Of a DNA stretch of 64,000 bases, positions 27,582-36,168 are shown one piece after another. Origin of the DNA: Stutzerimonas xanthomarina DSM 18231 (lineage in GTDB: Bacteria > Pseudomonadota > Gammaproteobacteria > Pseudomonadales > Pseudomonadaceae); contig NZ_FQXA01000001.1 in NCBI RefSeq assembly GCF_900129835.1, positions 124,001-188,000 on the forward strand, given 5' to 3'. The translations under genes and the position numbers were made by a program. The notes under the pieces were generated by a model. It did not search any database. It was not told where the DNA came from and worked only from the letters and a program-made list of their open reading frames with translations. Each line of letters starts with the position of its first letter. Within the stretch, counting starts at the first letter, position 1.

Positions 27582-27809
27582 GAAGGCGCCTTTTCGTGAG
27601 AAACGTAAGGGGTACGGCTAACTCTAGTCGCTACGCTGGGTAGTACCAGCCAGAGCGCGTCGAGCAGCCTGGACGCAAGGTCGGAACCGACTCGGCCACG
27701 AGGGTTCAATCGGAACGGCAAAGCCTGTTATCGCAACCGCTGCAGCGCCACCCTGGTTCCAAGTTGCAACTGGCGCTATGGTCGGCACCTATCCATCCAG
27801 GGACGAACC

Positions 27810-28631
27810 ATGGCCGCGAAGCCCAGCAACACCCGTCAGCAGATCCATCTCGCTGTACTCATCGACGCCGATAATGCCCCCGCCGCCATCGTCGAAGGCT
27901 TGTTCGAGGAAATTGCCAAATACGGCGTCGCCAGCGTCAAGCGCATCTACGGCGACTGGACCAAGCCTAACCTCGGCAGCTGGAAGAAGGTGCTGTTGGA
28001 CTATTCGATTCAGCCGATTCAGCAGTTCGCCTATACCTCCGGCAAGAACGCCACCGACAGCTCGTTGATCATCGACGCGATGGACCTGCTCTACACGCGC
28101 CGCTTCGACGGCTTCTGCCTGGTCTCGAGCGACAGCGATTTCACCCGTCTGGCCGCACGCATCCGTGAAGAAGGCCTGACCGTCTACGGCTTTGGCGAAC
28201 AGAAAACACCCTCGCCCTTTGTTTCAGCCTGCGACAAGTTCATCTACACCGAAATCCTTCGCGCCGACGCACCCAAGACCTCACAGGAGCCCCCAAGCAA
28301 CGGGGACAAGACGCCCGCGCCGGAGCCTGCAGAAAAGTCCGACGAGGCCAAAACCAGCGAGAAAGGCGTCAAAGCGCAAAAGGCTCCGGTGGAGTTCATC
28401 GCCAAGGTGCTTAGCGACATTGCCGATGACGAGGATGACTGGGTGCAGCTCGGTGAGCTTGGCTCCAACATCAGCAAGCTCCGCCCTGCCTTCGATCCGC
28501 GGCTGTATGGCTTCAAGAAACTCAGCGACCTGATCAAATCCCATTCCAAACGCTTCGAGCTGGAGGCCAGAGGCACCACCTCCACCGGCGGGAAAGCGCT
28601 TTATGCGCGCAATCTGAAGCCACAGAAGTAG
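27810..28631 (+). CDS. NYN-domain nuclease-like protein with C-terminal LOTUS/OHA domain
   Basis: 273 residues. The NYN (LabA/PIN-like) domain occupies about 8-145, with the acidic active-site set in LIDADNAPAA, KNATDSSLIIDAMDLL and SSDSDFTRLAARIRE. An acidic, Lys-rich linker (about 150-195) leads to a winged-helix OST-HTH/LOTUS domain (about 196-270, DDWVQLGELGSNISKLRPAFDPRLYGFKKLSDLIKS, here in pieces). NYN proteins are predicted metal-dependent RNases, and LOTUS domains bind RNA or G-quadruplexes. It is likely a cytoplasmic RNA-processing factor. No operon partner is seen. Confidence 0.88.
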   Translation: MAAKPSNTRQQIHLAVLIDADNAPAAIVEGLFEEIAKYGVASVKRIYGDWTKPNLGSWKKVLLDYSIQPIQQFAYTSGKNATDSSLIIDAMDLLYTRRFDGFCLVSSDSDFTRLAARIREEGLTVYGFGEQKTPSPFVSACDKFIYTEILRADAPKTSQEPPSNGDKTPAPEPAEKSDEAKTSEKGVKAQKAPVEFIAKVLSDIADDEDDWVQLGELGSNISKLRPAFDPRLYGFKKLSDLIKSHSKRFELEARGTTSTGGKALYARNLKPQK

Positions 28632-28734
28632 CGCTCAACCGCTGTTGCGAAGCAAGGGTCAAGCAAATCGGAGAGCAGACCGAACCCTCACCCCTCGAAC
28701 CCTTCTAAGCAGTCATCGACTCAAGGAGGTTTCC

Positions 28735-29253
28735 ATGACCAAGGCACTGCTCACGACCCTAGGCTTAGCCCTTTGCGCACCTGTTGCGCTTGCCCAGACA
28801 CCCAAGCCCGACGTGATTACACACCTGAACGGCCTGGATATCGAGGTCAGCGCCATGGGCGTGCCGACCTCGACTACCGAGGCGGGTGGCGAGCTGGTCG
28901 GCATACGCGCGGTGAAGGTAATGAACAATACCGGTGACACCGTGACCTGCGAATTCCACGTGTCCGAGGATGCACGTGCCGACACCTCCGCCCCGCCCGT
29001 CTTCACCGTAAGCCCCAACACTCAGCGGGTAGAGCGGGTGCCAGGCGAGTACTCGCCTGACCAGCCGTTTGCCGAGCTGACCTGCCGCGGCGCCTCGCAA
29101 AGCATCGGAGCGCCAACAGTCGTACCGTCCAGCGAGCCTGAAGCCGAGCCCACTGACGAGACCCAACCCCATACCGAATCCTCGACGATGCCCGACTCTG
29201 AAACGCCAGCCGACTCGACGCGGTCCCGCGGGGGCGAGAGCCGGGATCGCTGA
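28735..29253 (+). CDS. Secreted protein of unknown function with acidic low-complexity tail
   Basis: 172 residues from an ATG with a strong AAGGAGG upstream; an in-frame start 90 bp earlier has none. Signal peptide cleavage is near LALA-QTP (residue 21). The mature part (about 22-115) holds two Cys (TCEFHV and LTCRG) suited to a disulfide. Its layout resembles the small periplasmic proteins of pseudomonads that are often mislabelled as phosphoglycerate kinase. The last 55 residues are rich in Glu, Ser, Thr and Pro, ending in an Arg-rich RSRGGESRDR. The function is unknown. Confidence 0.75.
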   Translation: MTKALLTTLGLALCAPVALAQTPKPDVITHLNGLDIEVSAMGVPTSTTEAGGELVGIRAVKVMNNTGDTVTCEFHVSEDARADTSAPPVFTVSPNTQRVERVPGEYSPDQPFAELTCRGASQSIGAPTVVPSSEPEAEPTDETQPHTESSTMPDSETPADSTRSRGGESRDR

Positions 29254-29652
29254 TCCGAGTAGGCCGTTGCGATGCGCCTAGCAGGAGTGGCGCATCCTCA
29301 CGGCAATCAATGGGCGACGGCGACGCCTCGATAACAGAAAGTCTGTCCACCGAGCGTTTGTAACCCGCCTCTCCCAGGCTCAAAAAGAGCCTCACTCGAG
29401 CGCAACGACGCTCCCTGAGTTCCGGCTGCTCGTCTAATGCGCGCAGCATGCCGCCCTGCCTGCGCCCCTAATTGTCCGCCTCGACAAAACCTGCCCAGCA
29501 CCATCGCCGCGCTGAGCGGCGCCGCAATGGCTGTCGATAACGGCAAAACCAGCACGACTAACGACACACTCGAACGACTCAATTGATAATAATTATCAAC
29601 ATCTATAGCATCTGCGCCCCTCCGCTCGAAGCCTTCAAAAGGAACTGCCGCA
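29254..29652. other. Intergenic region before the siderophore receptor
   Basis: 399 bp holding the receptor promoter and Fur box (29583-29599). No other gene or hairpin is supported. Confidence 0.6.
29583..29599. promoter_or_regulatory. Fur box
   Basis: TTGATAATAATTATCAA, a perfect inverted repeat around a central A, 53 bp before the receptor ATG. It matches the GATAAT-type Fur consensus and so predicts derepression in iron starvation. Confidence 0.92.
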
Positions 29653-31791
29653 ATGCGTCGACTTCTCGTGTCTGTGCTCTCGCTACAGGCACTCGCTTCC
29701 ACCGCTTACGCTGCCGAACAACCGGAATCAAACAACGAGCCCATCGCGCTTGAGCAGATGGAAGTCACCACCACTGGGGCCGAGCGCGGCGACGGTCCGG
29801 TGGACGGCTATCGAGCAACCCGCTCGGTCAGCGCGACGCGCACCGACACGCCGATACACGAAATTCCGCAGTCGATCAGCGTAGTGCCGGGACAGGTCGT
29901 GGAAGACATTGGCGCCACGCGTCTGGAAGATGCACTGGACTACGCCGGCGGCGTCGAGCGCGGCAACAACTTCGGCGGCCAGGGCCTGACCGAATTCCTG
30001 GTACGCGGCTTCAGCTCCCAGGAGTTCTACCGCAACGGTTTCGCCATCAACCGCGGCTACCCCAACATGCCGGACACCGCCACTATCGAGCGAATCGAGG
30101 TCCTGCGCGGCCCGGCTTCGATGCTGTATGGGCGGGGCGACCCCGGCGGCACCTTCAACATTGTCAGCAAGCAACCGCAGGCCGAGCGCCGCACGGTGCT
30201 GGGCACTCAGTTCAATACCGAGGGGCTGCGCCGCGGCACGCTGGACACCACCGGCGCACTGGACGAGCAGGCCGAATTCACCTATCGCTTCAACGTTGTG
30301 GCTGAAGGCGCTGACAGCTTTCGCGATCATGTCGAAAGCGAACGCTACAACCTTGCCCCGGTGCTGCGCTGGGACCTCAGCGACGCCACCGCGATCATTC
30401 TGGAAGGTGACTACCTGCACAACCGTCACCCGCTCGACCGCGGTGTGACGCGCTACGGCGGCCAGCAAGGCCAGTTGCCGCGTGAGCGCTTTCTCGGTGA
30501 GGAAAGCGCTGGCAAGTTCACCAATGAAAACGCCATGACCCAGCTGCGAATCGAGCACCTGCTGGATGACCAATGGACCCTGCGCGGCGGCACGCAATAC
30601 CTCGACGGCAGCCTGGACGGTGGCGCCGTGGAGAACAATGGCCTGGCCGCTGACGGCCGCACCGTGGGGCGCAATTACAGCGAACGACGGCTGGAATGGA
30701 ACGATACCGCCGTTCAGGCCAACCTCGAAGGCCGGTTCAGCGCTCTGGGCTTCATGCATACGCTGCTGACCGGCATCGAGTACGACGACTTTAACTACAA
30801 CTCCCGAATCGACCGTTCCGCGGGTGGCGTGGGCGACTTCCCAATCGACATCTACGAGCCGGTCTATGGCCAGCCACTCCCGGTGATTGTCGGCCCCAAC
30901 TACTGGGACGACGAAGACCTGAAGTCCTATGCCTTCTATATGCAGGATCAGGTCGAACTGACCGACCGTTTCACCCTGCAGCTGGGCGCGCGCCTGGAAC
31001 GCTTCGAGCAGAACTACATCAACAAGCTTTCGGCTGCTGGCAGCTGGGAGCAGGCGCATAACGCCGTGTCGCCGCGCATTGGCGCAATCTTCGACCTGAC
31101 CGAAGCGTTGGCCGTTTACGCCAACGCCTCCCGCTCGTTCAAGCCCAACCGTGGCGCCGACCGCAGCAGCCAGGCGTTCGACCCGGAAGAAGGCGTCGCC
31201 TACGAGACCGGCATCAAGTACGACCTGCCCGAACACAATCTGAGCGTGACCGCCGCACTGTTCCACATCACCAAGGAGAACGTGCTGACGGCTGATCCGG
31301 CAAACGTTGGCTCCCAGGCCTTCCAGGTGGCTGCAGGCGAGATCCGCAGCCGCGGCTTCGACCTCAGCGTCGCCGGCAACATCACGCCGCAATGGCGCGT
31401 GATCGGCGGCTACGCCTACGTTGACGCGGAAGTCACCGAGAGCAACAGCGCCGCCGTGCCGGTGGGCAGCCGCCTGGCCAACGTACCGGAGCACAGCTTC
31501 AACCTGCTCGACACCTACGAGTTCGACAACGGCGCTCTGGATGGGCTGGGCCTTGGGGTTGGCGTGAAGTACGTCAGTTCACGCAAGGGCAGCACTTCGA
31601 ACACTGCCTACGACATGGGCGCCTACACCGTGGTCGATCTGCTGGCCTACTACCCGCTCACCAACCGCATTCGCCTCAACCTCAACCTCGACAACGTGTT
31701 CGACGAGGAATACGAAGAGCGCGCCTGGAACATCTGGGCCTACCCGGGCGCCCTGCGCACCCTGCAGGCCGGCATTTCCATCGAGCTGTAA
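29653..31791 (+). CDS. TonB-dependent siderophore receptor
   Basis: 712 residues with a signal peptide (cleavage after STAYA). The plug domain is at about 55-165, with PIHEIPQSISVVPGQVVEDIGA and IERIEVLRGPASMLYGRGDPGG, the diagnostic plug motif. The 22-strand barrel ends in QAGISIEL. It belongs to the FhuE/FoxA/FpvB type that imports hydroxamate siderophores. There is no N-terminal signalling domain, so it does not drive its own sigma/anti-sigma pair. It is preceded by a Fur box. The ligand cannot be assigned from sequence alone, though a xenosiderophore such as ferrioxamine or ferrichrome is plausible. Confidence 0.93.
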   Translation: MRRLLVSVLSLQALASTAYAAEQPESNNEPIALEQMEVTTTGAERGDGPVDGYRATRSVSATRTDTPIHEIPQSISVVPGQVVEDIGATRLEDALDYAGGVERGNNFGGQGLTEFLVRGFSSQEFYRNGFAINRGYPNMPDTATIERIEVLRGPASMLYGRGDPGGTFNIVSKQPQAERRTVLGTQFNTEGLRRGTLDTTGALDEQAEFTYRFNVVAEGADSFRDHVESERYNLAPVLRWDLSDATAIILEGDYLHNRHPLDRGVTRYGGQQGQLPRERFLGEESAGKFTNENAMTQLRIEHLLDDQWTLRGGTQYLDGSLDGGAVENNGLAADGRTVGRNYSERRLEWNDTAVQANLEGRFSALGFMHTLLTGIEYDDFNYNSRIDRSAGGVGDFPIDIYEPVYGQPLPVIVGPNYWDDEDLKSYAFYMQDQVELTDRFTLQLGARLERFEQNYINKLSAAGSWEQAHNAVSPRIGAIFDLTEALAVYANASRSFKPNRGADRSSQAFDPEEGVAYETGIKYDLPEHNLSVTAALFHITKENVLTADPANVGSQAFQVAAGEIRSRGFDLSVAGNITPQWRVIGGYAYVDAEVTESNSAAVPVGSRLANVPEHSFNLLDTYEFDNGALDGLGLGVGVKYVSSRKGSTSNTAYDMGAYTVVDLLAYYPLTNRIRLNLNLDNVFDEEYEERAWNIWAYPGALRTLQAGISIEL

Positions 31792-31810
31792 CCACGCCTC
31801 GCCCAGATAT

Positions 31811-31835
31811 CGGGACGTGGTTCAAGCACGTCCCG
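31811..31835 (+). terminator. Hairpin after the siderophore receptor
   Basis: CGGGACGTG (31811-31819) pairs with CACGTCCCG (31827-31835). The stem is strong but no U-tract follows, so it may stabilise the 3' end or aid Rho-dependent termination. Confidence 0.5.
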
Positions 31836-31857
31836 AGAGGGCCGCGTCACGACACAT

Positions 31858-32522
31858 TGAACCGCCGGGAAATTCCGAAAGCTCTTTGGCGTGAGTCATG
31901 CAGCTTGGGCGGACTCGGTCAGTTGCTGATAGGAGTTCACTTCGTCTGATGCCGGCGGAACGTTCCCGGTGGGCTCTAATCGTCCTCAGGGATTAGACCA
32001 GTCCAACCATTTCGGCGTTGCTAGCTCCACGGCCTCCCGCTCTGCGACGCATGGCGATGGCTCACCTCGACCTTTTGAAGCCATAGATGGTTTCGACCAG
32101 CACTGTCACAGGAATCGACACGCTACCTACTGAGAGCCCAACGCCAGCCTCAGCAGGCGCTGGGCGTAGCTAAACAACGCGCACTGACGCCGCGGCCATT
32201 GATGGATCACGCTGCCGGATCTCGTTGGCCTGGCGCCGCTCACGTATTTCTCGCTCCAGGGTCTCCGCTCGCGTTCGCTGCTGGTCTGGCGTTCACGCTT
32301 ACCGCTATCACGCTCGACGCACTCAGCTGCGCAACGTTTCGGCAGTAAGAACCGATCTTGGCAGAAATAGACCAGATCGCTTCACGCTCCGACTCATGGT
32401 GGTCTTGATGCTCCAGTACTGGTCGAACCGCTCGCTCATGGACTTCTTGGGAATGCTTCGTCGTTGTGTTCATGGCCCTACCCTGCCAAGAGTCAGAGCC
32501 TCTGGGAAAGCAGGGCGGTTCA
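31858..32522 (-). mobile_element. Relic of an IS3-family (IS51-group-like) insertion sequence
   Basis: The ends carry inverted TGAACCGCC (31858-31866) and GGCGGTTCA (32514-32522). From 32473 on the minus strand runs a decayed OrfA starting MNTTTKHSQEVHERAVR, then VLEHQ, SISAKIG and, after stops and frame changes, TLEREIRERRQANEI. Near 31897-32060 the OrfB C-terminus survives as REAVELATPKWLDW, then LEPTGNVPPASDEVNSYQQ and a stop. The element is only 665 bp (intact ones are about 1.3 kb), so most of OrfB is deleted. It cannot encode a transposase. It abuts the 3' end of the exopolysaccharide cluster. Confidence 0.85.
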
Positions 32523-32538
32523 GCTTCCTTGGATGTGA

Positions 32539-33357
32539 TCAGCACACTTTAAAAGGTTGCCGGGACGTGCCTTTGCGCAGGAGCGCCAGTCTCAGGTCGA
32601 AGCCAAGCGGCAGCATCATTGCCAAGCTTTCGTTGTAGGTGAGGGGCAAGCTGCGATTGGCCTTTTTGCGGTCCTTGAAAACGCACAGCGTATAGCCGGA
32701 CATGTTTAGAACATTGCGTCGCGCATAGCCGTCCAGCCACGAACCGTTGAAATGGTGAATGGTGAAGTTTTTTTTGTGCGGCGCAGGCGTGCAAAAGTAA
32801 TGAACCGGATAGATAAACGAGCAACTATCTAACGCGGTTGGCTCATCGGTCTTATAGGGCTTTTTCAGGCCGAACCTGCGCGCGTAATACAGCGTCATGC
32901 GTTTGGTATTGGCCGTAAGGTCGAGATTGCCGTTGCGATCCACTAGACTCAGCGACGCATACTCGGCTAGCAGATCACCAATAATTGCGTTATTAGGAAC
33001 CGCGCCGATGAACGCCGACATCGGATACCGGTTGCCCTGATACTCCTCGAAGCCAGCAACAAAGTCATGTTCGCGGAACGGCTCTATATCGGCTGTGACT
33101 TCTAGATCGGAGTCGAAGTAAAAGCCGCCATAGCGGTGCAGTGCGTACAACCTCATGTAGTCCGATGCGAACGCCCACTTGCGGTGTTCCAGCGCCTGAC
33201 GGACATAGGGAATGTCGATTCCGTCGATTTGCGAGTTGCCCCATTCCTTGAATTCGTAGTCCGGCAGATATTTTTTCCAGCTCTCGATGCAGCGCAGAAG
33301 CAGCTCATTCTTTGGCGCATCGCCGATCCAGACGTAATGAATGATCTTTGGAATCAT
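32539..33357 (-). CDS. DXD-type glycosyltransferase (GT32/capsular polysaccharide synthesis)
   Basis: 272 residues. The N-terminal IPKIIHYVWIGD and the core ASDYMRLYALHRYGGFYFDSDLEV, with the metal-binding DxD at Asp82-Asp84, are typical of Gly_transf_sug/GT32 enzymes that transfer a sugar from a nucleotide donor. The start at 33357 is chosen because GGAGG lies five bases upstream; an ATG 15 bp earlier has none. It is the last gene of the exopolysaccharide cluster. The IS relic begins 17 bp after its stop, so part of the original 3' end could have been changed by the insertion. Donor and acceptor sugars are unknown. Confidence 0.85.
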   Translation of the reverse strand: MIPKIIHYVWIGDAPKNELLLRCIESWKKYLPDYEFKEWGNSQIDGIDIPYVRQALEHRKWAFASDYMRLYALHRYGGFYFDSDLEVTADIEPFREHDFVAGFEEYQGNRYPMSAFIGAVPNNAIIGDLLAEYASLSLVDRNGNLDLTANTKRMTLYYARRFGLKKPYKTDEPTALDSCSFIYPVHYFCTPAPHKKNFTIHHFNGSWLDGYARRNVLNMSGYTLCVFKDRKKANRSLPLTYNESLAMMLPLGFDLRLALLRKGTSRQPFKVC

Positions 33358-33436
33358 ATTCGCCTCCTTCATGCATTAGATAGATCGCCCGCGCCCGTAG
33401 CGCGAGCAGAAATACGAGGAAACCTGAGGCGTTCGC

Positions 33437-34708
33437 TCAAGCTTGATCTGAGGCGAGATGGCTTTTCGCAGACTTGCCGCGCGCATCCAGCAGCGTACGG
33501 AACAATTCTCCCTTCTGCTCCCACAGGCAATGCTTCTGAATATTCTCCAGTCCCGCCTGTGCGTATGCTTTGAGCAATTGCGGCGCATCCATCAGCTCAA
33601 GTATGGCGCGTGCAAACTCTCTGACCGCCTCGTTATAGGAGTGCGCATCGATCAACCGTCCGCCCCCGTTTTGCAGGATTTCTCGGGGGCCCTGGTGATT
33701 GAGCGCTATAGCTGGCAGGCCGCTGGCCAGCGATTCGAGCAGCACGTTACCGGAGGTATCCTGAACGCTGGTGAAGACGAAAAGGTCAGCGCCCTCGTAG
33801 AGCGGCTGGACCTCGGCGAAAGGCAGCGCGCCGAGCAACTCGACTTTGCCGGCCAACCCTAGCGCAGCTACTTCCACCTGAGTCTTCTGCGCATCCGGCC
33901 CAGTACCGAGTACCTTGATCCGCAATCGCTCGTAAGCCTGAGGCTGATCTGCCTTGATCTGTGCGATGGCGTCGAGCAACAGCTTGAGAGCCTTGCGGGG
34001 CTCCAGCCGACCGACCCAGAGCAACGTGAAACTTTCCTTCAACTCCTGAGCCGCAGGGCTAGCGGTTACGCCGCTCACCGCTGTTTCAAGCGTCTTGATG
34101 CATTTGCGGTGCGCGAAGCGAGGCAGCATCTCGAGGGTGTCCTGGTTGGCCACCAGGATTGACGATGAGCAGTACGATGCTAGGCAGATATACGGGTTGA
34201 ACCGCAACGTGCGTTTCATCAGCGTGCGCCAGCGCTGCTTGATCCAACCCCGCCCATAGAGCGGTTTCGCCCAGGCAGGTGGTATCTGACCACCACCCAC
34301 TGGCCCCCAGATGAACCGCGTTCCAGGTACCAGCCATAGCAACCCAGGCATATCCACCACGTTGTACGTGCACTGTTGTATCACCGCGAGCGAACGATGA
34401 CGCAGCTGGTAGACCAGCACGACAAACAATGCGGCTACTTGCCAGAACACGTAGTACGGCTTCATCAGGCTGTGGTGGTGAGCCATACCGGCACAGCCGG
34501 GCAAATCGAAAGCAACGATATCCAGACGCGCGCGGCTGGTCGGTTCGAGCGCCTCGCGCACTGGCCGCTCATGCATCCGGCGAGTGAGTAGCACGACATT
34601 TCCGTCGGAGACAGTCAGGATCTGTTTGAGCCAGTTCCAACCTACGTAGGGCTCTGAACCCATGGACGGGTCGCAGGCAAACGCGGAAATCAAAACGCAA
34701 TCTTTCAT
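33437..34708 (-). CDS. Glycosyltransferase family 4
   Basis: 423 residues with a GT-B fold. The N-terminal half has ISAFACDPSMGSEPYVGWNWL and a GPVGGGQ loop. The C-terminal donor-binding half has LLWVGRLEPRKALKLLLDAIA and the E-x7-E region in TSVQDTSGNVLLESLASGLPAIAL. It uses a nucleotide sugar to extend the lipid-linked repeat unit at the cytoplasmic face. ATG 34708 follows AGGAAG at a six-base gap; an upstream start 21 bp earlier is less likely. The gene lies between the Wzy-like polymerase gene and the DXD glycosyltransferase gene, 59 and 79 bp away. Confidence 0.9.
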   Translation of the reverse strand: MKDCVLISAFACDPSMGSEPYVGWNWLKQILTVSDGNVVLLTRRMHERPVREALEPTSRARLDIVAFDLPGCAGMAHHHSLMKPYYVFWQVAALFVVLVYQLRHRSLAVIQQCTYNVVDMPGLLWLVPGTRFIWGPVGGGQIPPAWAKPLYGRGWIKQRWRTLMKRTLRFNPYICLASYCSSSILVANQDTLEMLPRFAHRKCIKTLETAVSGVTASPAAQELKESFTLLWVGRLEPRKALKLLLDAIAQIKADQPQAYERLRIKVLGTGPDAQKTQVEVAALGLAGKVELLGALPFAEVQPLYEGADLFVFTSVQDTSGNVLLESLASGLPAIALNHQGPREILQNGGGRLIDAHSYNEAVREFARAILELMDAPQLLKAYAQAGLENIQKHCLWEQKGELFRTLLDARGKSAKSHLASDQA

Positions 34709-34767
34709 GGGCACTTCCTGTACTGACATGCGGATGAGAATTCAGCGGGTGAGCGTTAGGAGAGTTG

Positions 34768-35901
34768 TCAGCCTGGCGACTTCGCAACATCAGCAGTGCG
34801 CGAACGAACCCGCACCACTGCGGCATTGGGCGCGCGCTGGTGCCGCAAGATCCTGCGCGGTATCAGAAGCATAAGTCCGATAATGAAAGCGGCGAAGGCA
34901 TGCGATAGACGCGTTGAGTCCAGATACGCATTCACCGATAGCGAGAACAGGGTGACGAACAACAGGGCGTAGACGTAATGGTTGGTCGTCTTGTCTAGCC
35001 AGATGACGCGCAGGAACACAACGGCAAACAGTGCGTAAACGAAGATCCCAAAGCGAAAGAACACGTCGAACAACGAGTTGTGATTAGACACCTGATGCGC
35101 GAGAAATCGTGTATCGAGCAGCGGATGCCAGAAGGCATATTCGAAGCTCACGTCGCGATAGGGGCCGCCAAATCCGATCCCATGCAGGAAGTCGGCAACA
35201 CCAATCATCGAGCTGGCGCCCTTGAGCATTTCCAGGCGGATCTCCGCGTTGTCATCGACATCCGCCATGCTGGTAGACAGATCCAGGCCCATCAGAAAGA
35301 AACCCGCCACTGGCGTTAGCAAGATCACACTCAAGACAATCGCCTTGAGCGCCGGCTTCGGCGGTTTCAGGAGACAGCAGCCGGCAACCAGCAGAGCGAT
35401 ACCCAAAGGCGTTGTGCGGGTCGAGATGAGAAACATCAGCACCAGATAAGCCAGCAGCATCGCCAACATCAAGCCGCGCTGGCGCGCCTGGAGCGCCAGG
35501 CGAATCAGCATGAAGGCTTCCAATACGCCAACTTCGTAGGTGTAGCCGACCTTGACCTGAACAACGAGGTAAACAACGCACAGAAGCAGATAGTGGAACA
35601 GCGGCAGATTAGTGATGAAGTTCAGCAGATCATCGCGACAGACGTAGAAGAACCGCAGGCTGAACAGAAACACAAAGTAGGACGAAATCTGCGGCGCGAT
35701 GAAGCTGCGCTCATAGCCATTTACCGTCAGCCAGGAATAGGCCGTGATACCGAGCAGACCGATCAGCAGCCAGTCAACCAGCGACAAACGCCTGTTGATA
35801 ACCACGGAAAGCAACAAAAGTAGCAGAGAGATCCGCAACGCGATCACGGAGTCAATGAACCCGATCGGGCACAGTGCTACCAGGTAGCCGAGCTTCTTCA
35901 T
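34768..35901 (-). CDS. O-antigen/exopolysaccharide polymerase (Wzy-like)
   Basis: 377 residues, almost all hydrophobic, with about 10-11 helices. A large periplasmic loop around 205-285 ends in the motif HQVSNHNSLFDVFFRFGIF, the HNxxLxxxxxxG pattern of Wzy/WaaL proteins. The protein joins lipid-linked repeat units in the periplasm. In a cluster with a flippase and a Wzc-type kinase, a polymerase role is more likely than O-antigen ligase. Polymerases are poorly conserved, so assignment rests on topology, this motif and context. Confidence 0.8.
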   Translation of the reverse strand: MKKLGYLVALCPIGFIDSVIALRISLLLLLLSVVINRRLSLVDWLLIGLLGITAYSWLTVNGYERSFIAPQISSYFVFLFSLRFFYVCRDDLLNFITNLPLFHYLLLCVVYLVVQVKVGYTYEVGVLEAFMLIRLALQARQRGLMLAMLLAYLVLMFLISTRTTPLGIALLVAGCCLLKPPKPALKAIVLSVILLTPVAGFFLMGLDLSTSMADVDDNAEIRLEMLKGASSMIGVADFLHGIGFGGPYRDVSFEYAFWHPLLDTRFLAHQVSNHNSLFDVFFRFGIFVYALFAVVFLRVIWLDKTTNHYVYALLFVTLFSLSVNAYLDSTRLSHAFAAFIIGLMLLIPRRILRHQRAPNAAVVRVRSRTADVAKSPG

Positions 35902-36168
35902 CGTTGAGCGCTCTCAGTCGTGCATCAATGCACCGACATCCGTTTCCGGATGTGCCGTCCAGGTTTTTCCCGGCTGGTCCGTAACCAGATGGCATTCAGG
36001 CAAAGCCAGTGCCAGGGTGCTCGTAGCTTCGGAGCAGCTACGGGCAAAAGCTTGTCCGTGCCATACGCAGCTTGGTCCTGCCTAGCTGCGCTTCGTTCCG
36101 TCGCAATAGCGATATTTCAACGCATTCCGCCGCTGCATCGGAAAGCACACCAACAGCCACCGGCGCCC

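Noticed and set aside
29728-31494. A 588-codon open frame on the minus strand opposite the siderophore receptor
   Set aside because: It follows from high GC and codon bias of the receptor gene, has no ribosome site or family motif, and the plus-strand protein is unmistakable.
32240-32473. Possible intact transposase OrfA
   Set aside because: It stops early, and the OrfA similarity continues only after stop codons and frame changes, so the element is a relic.
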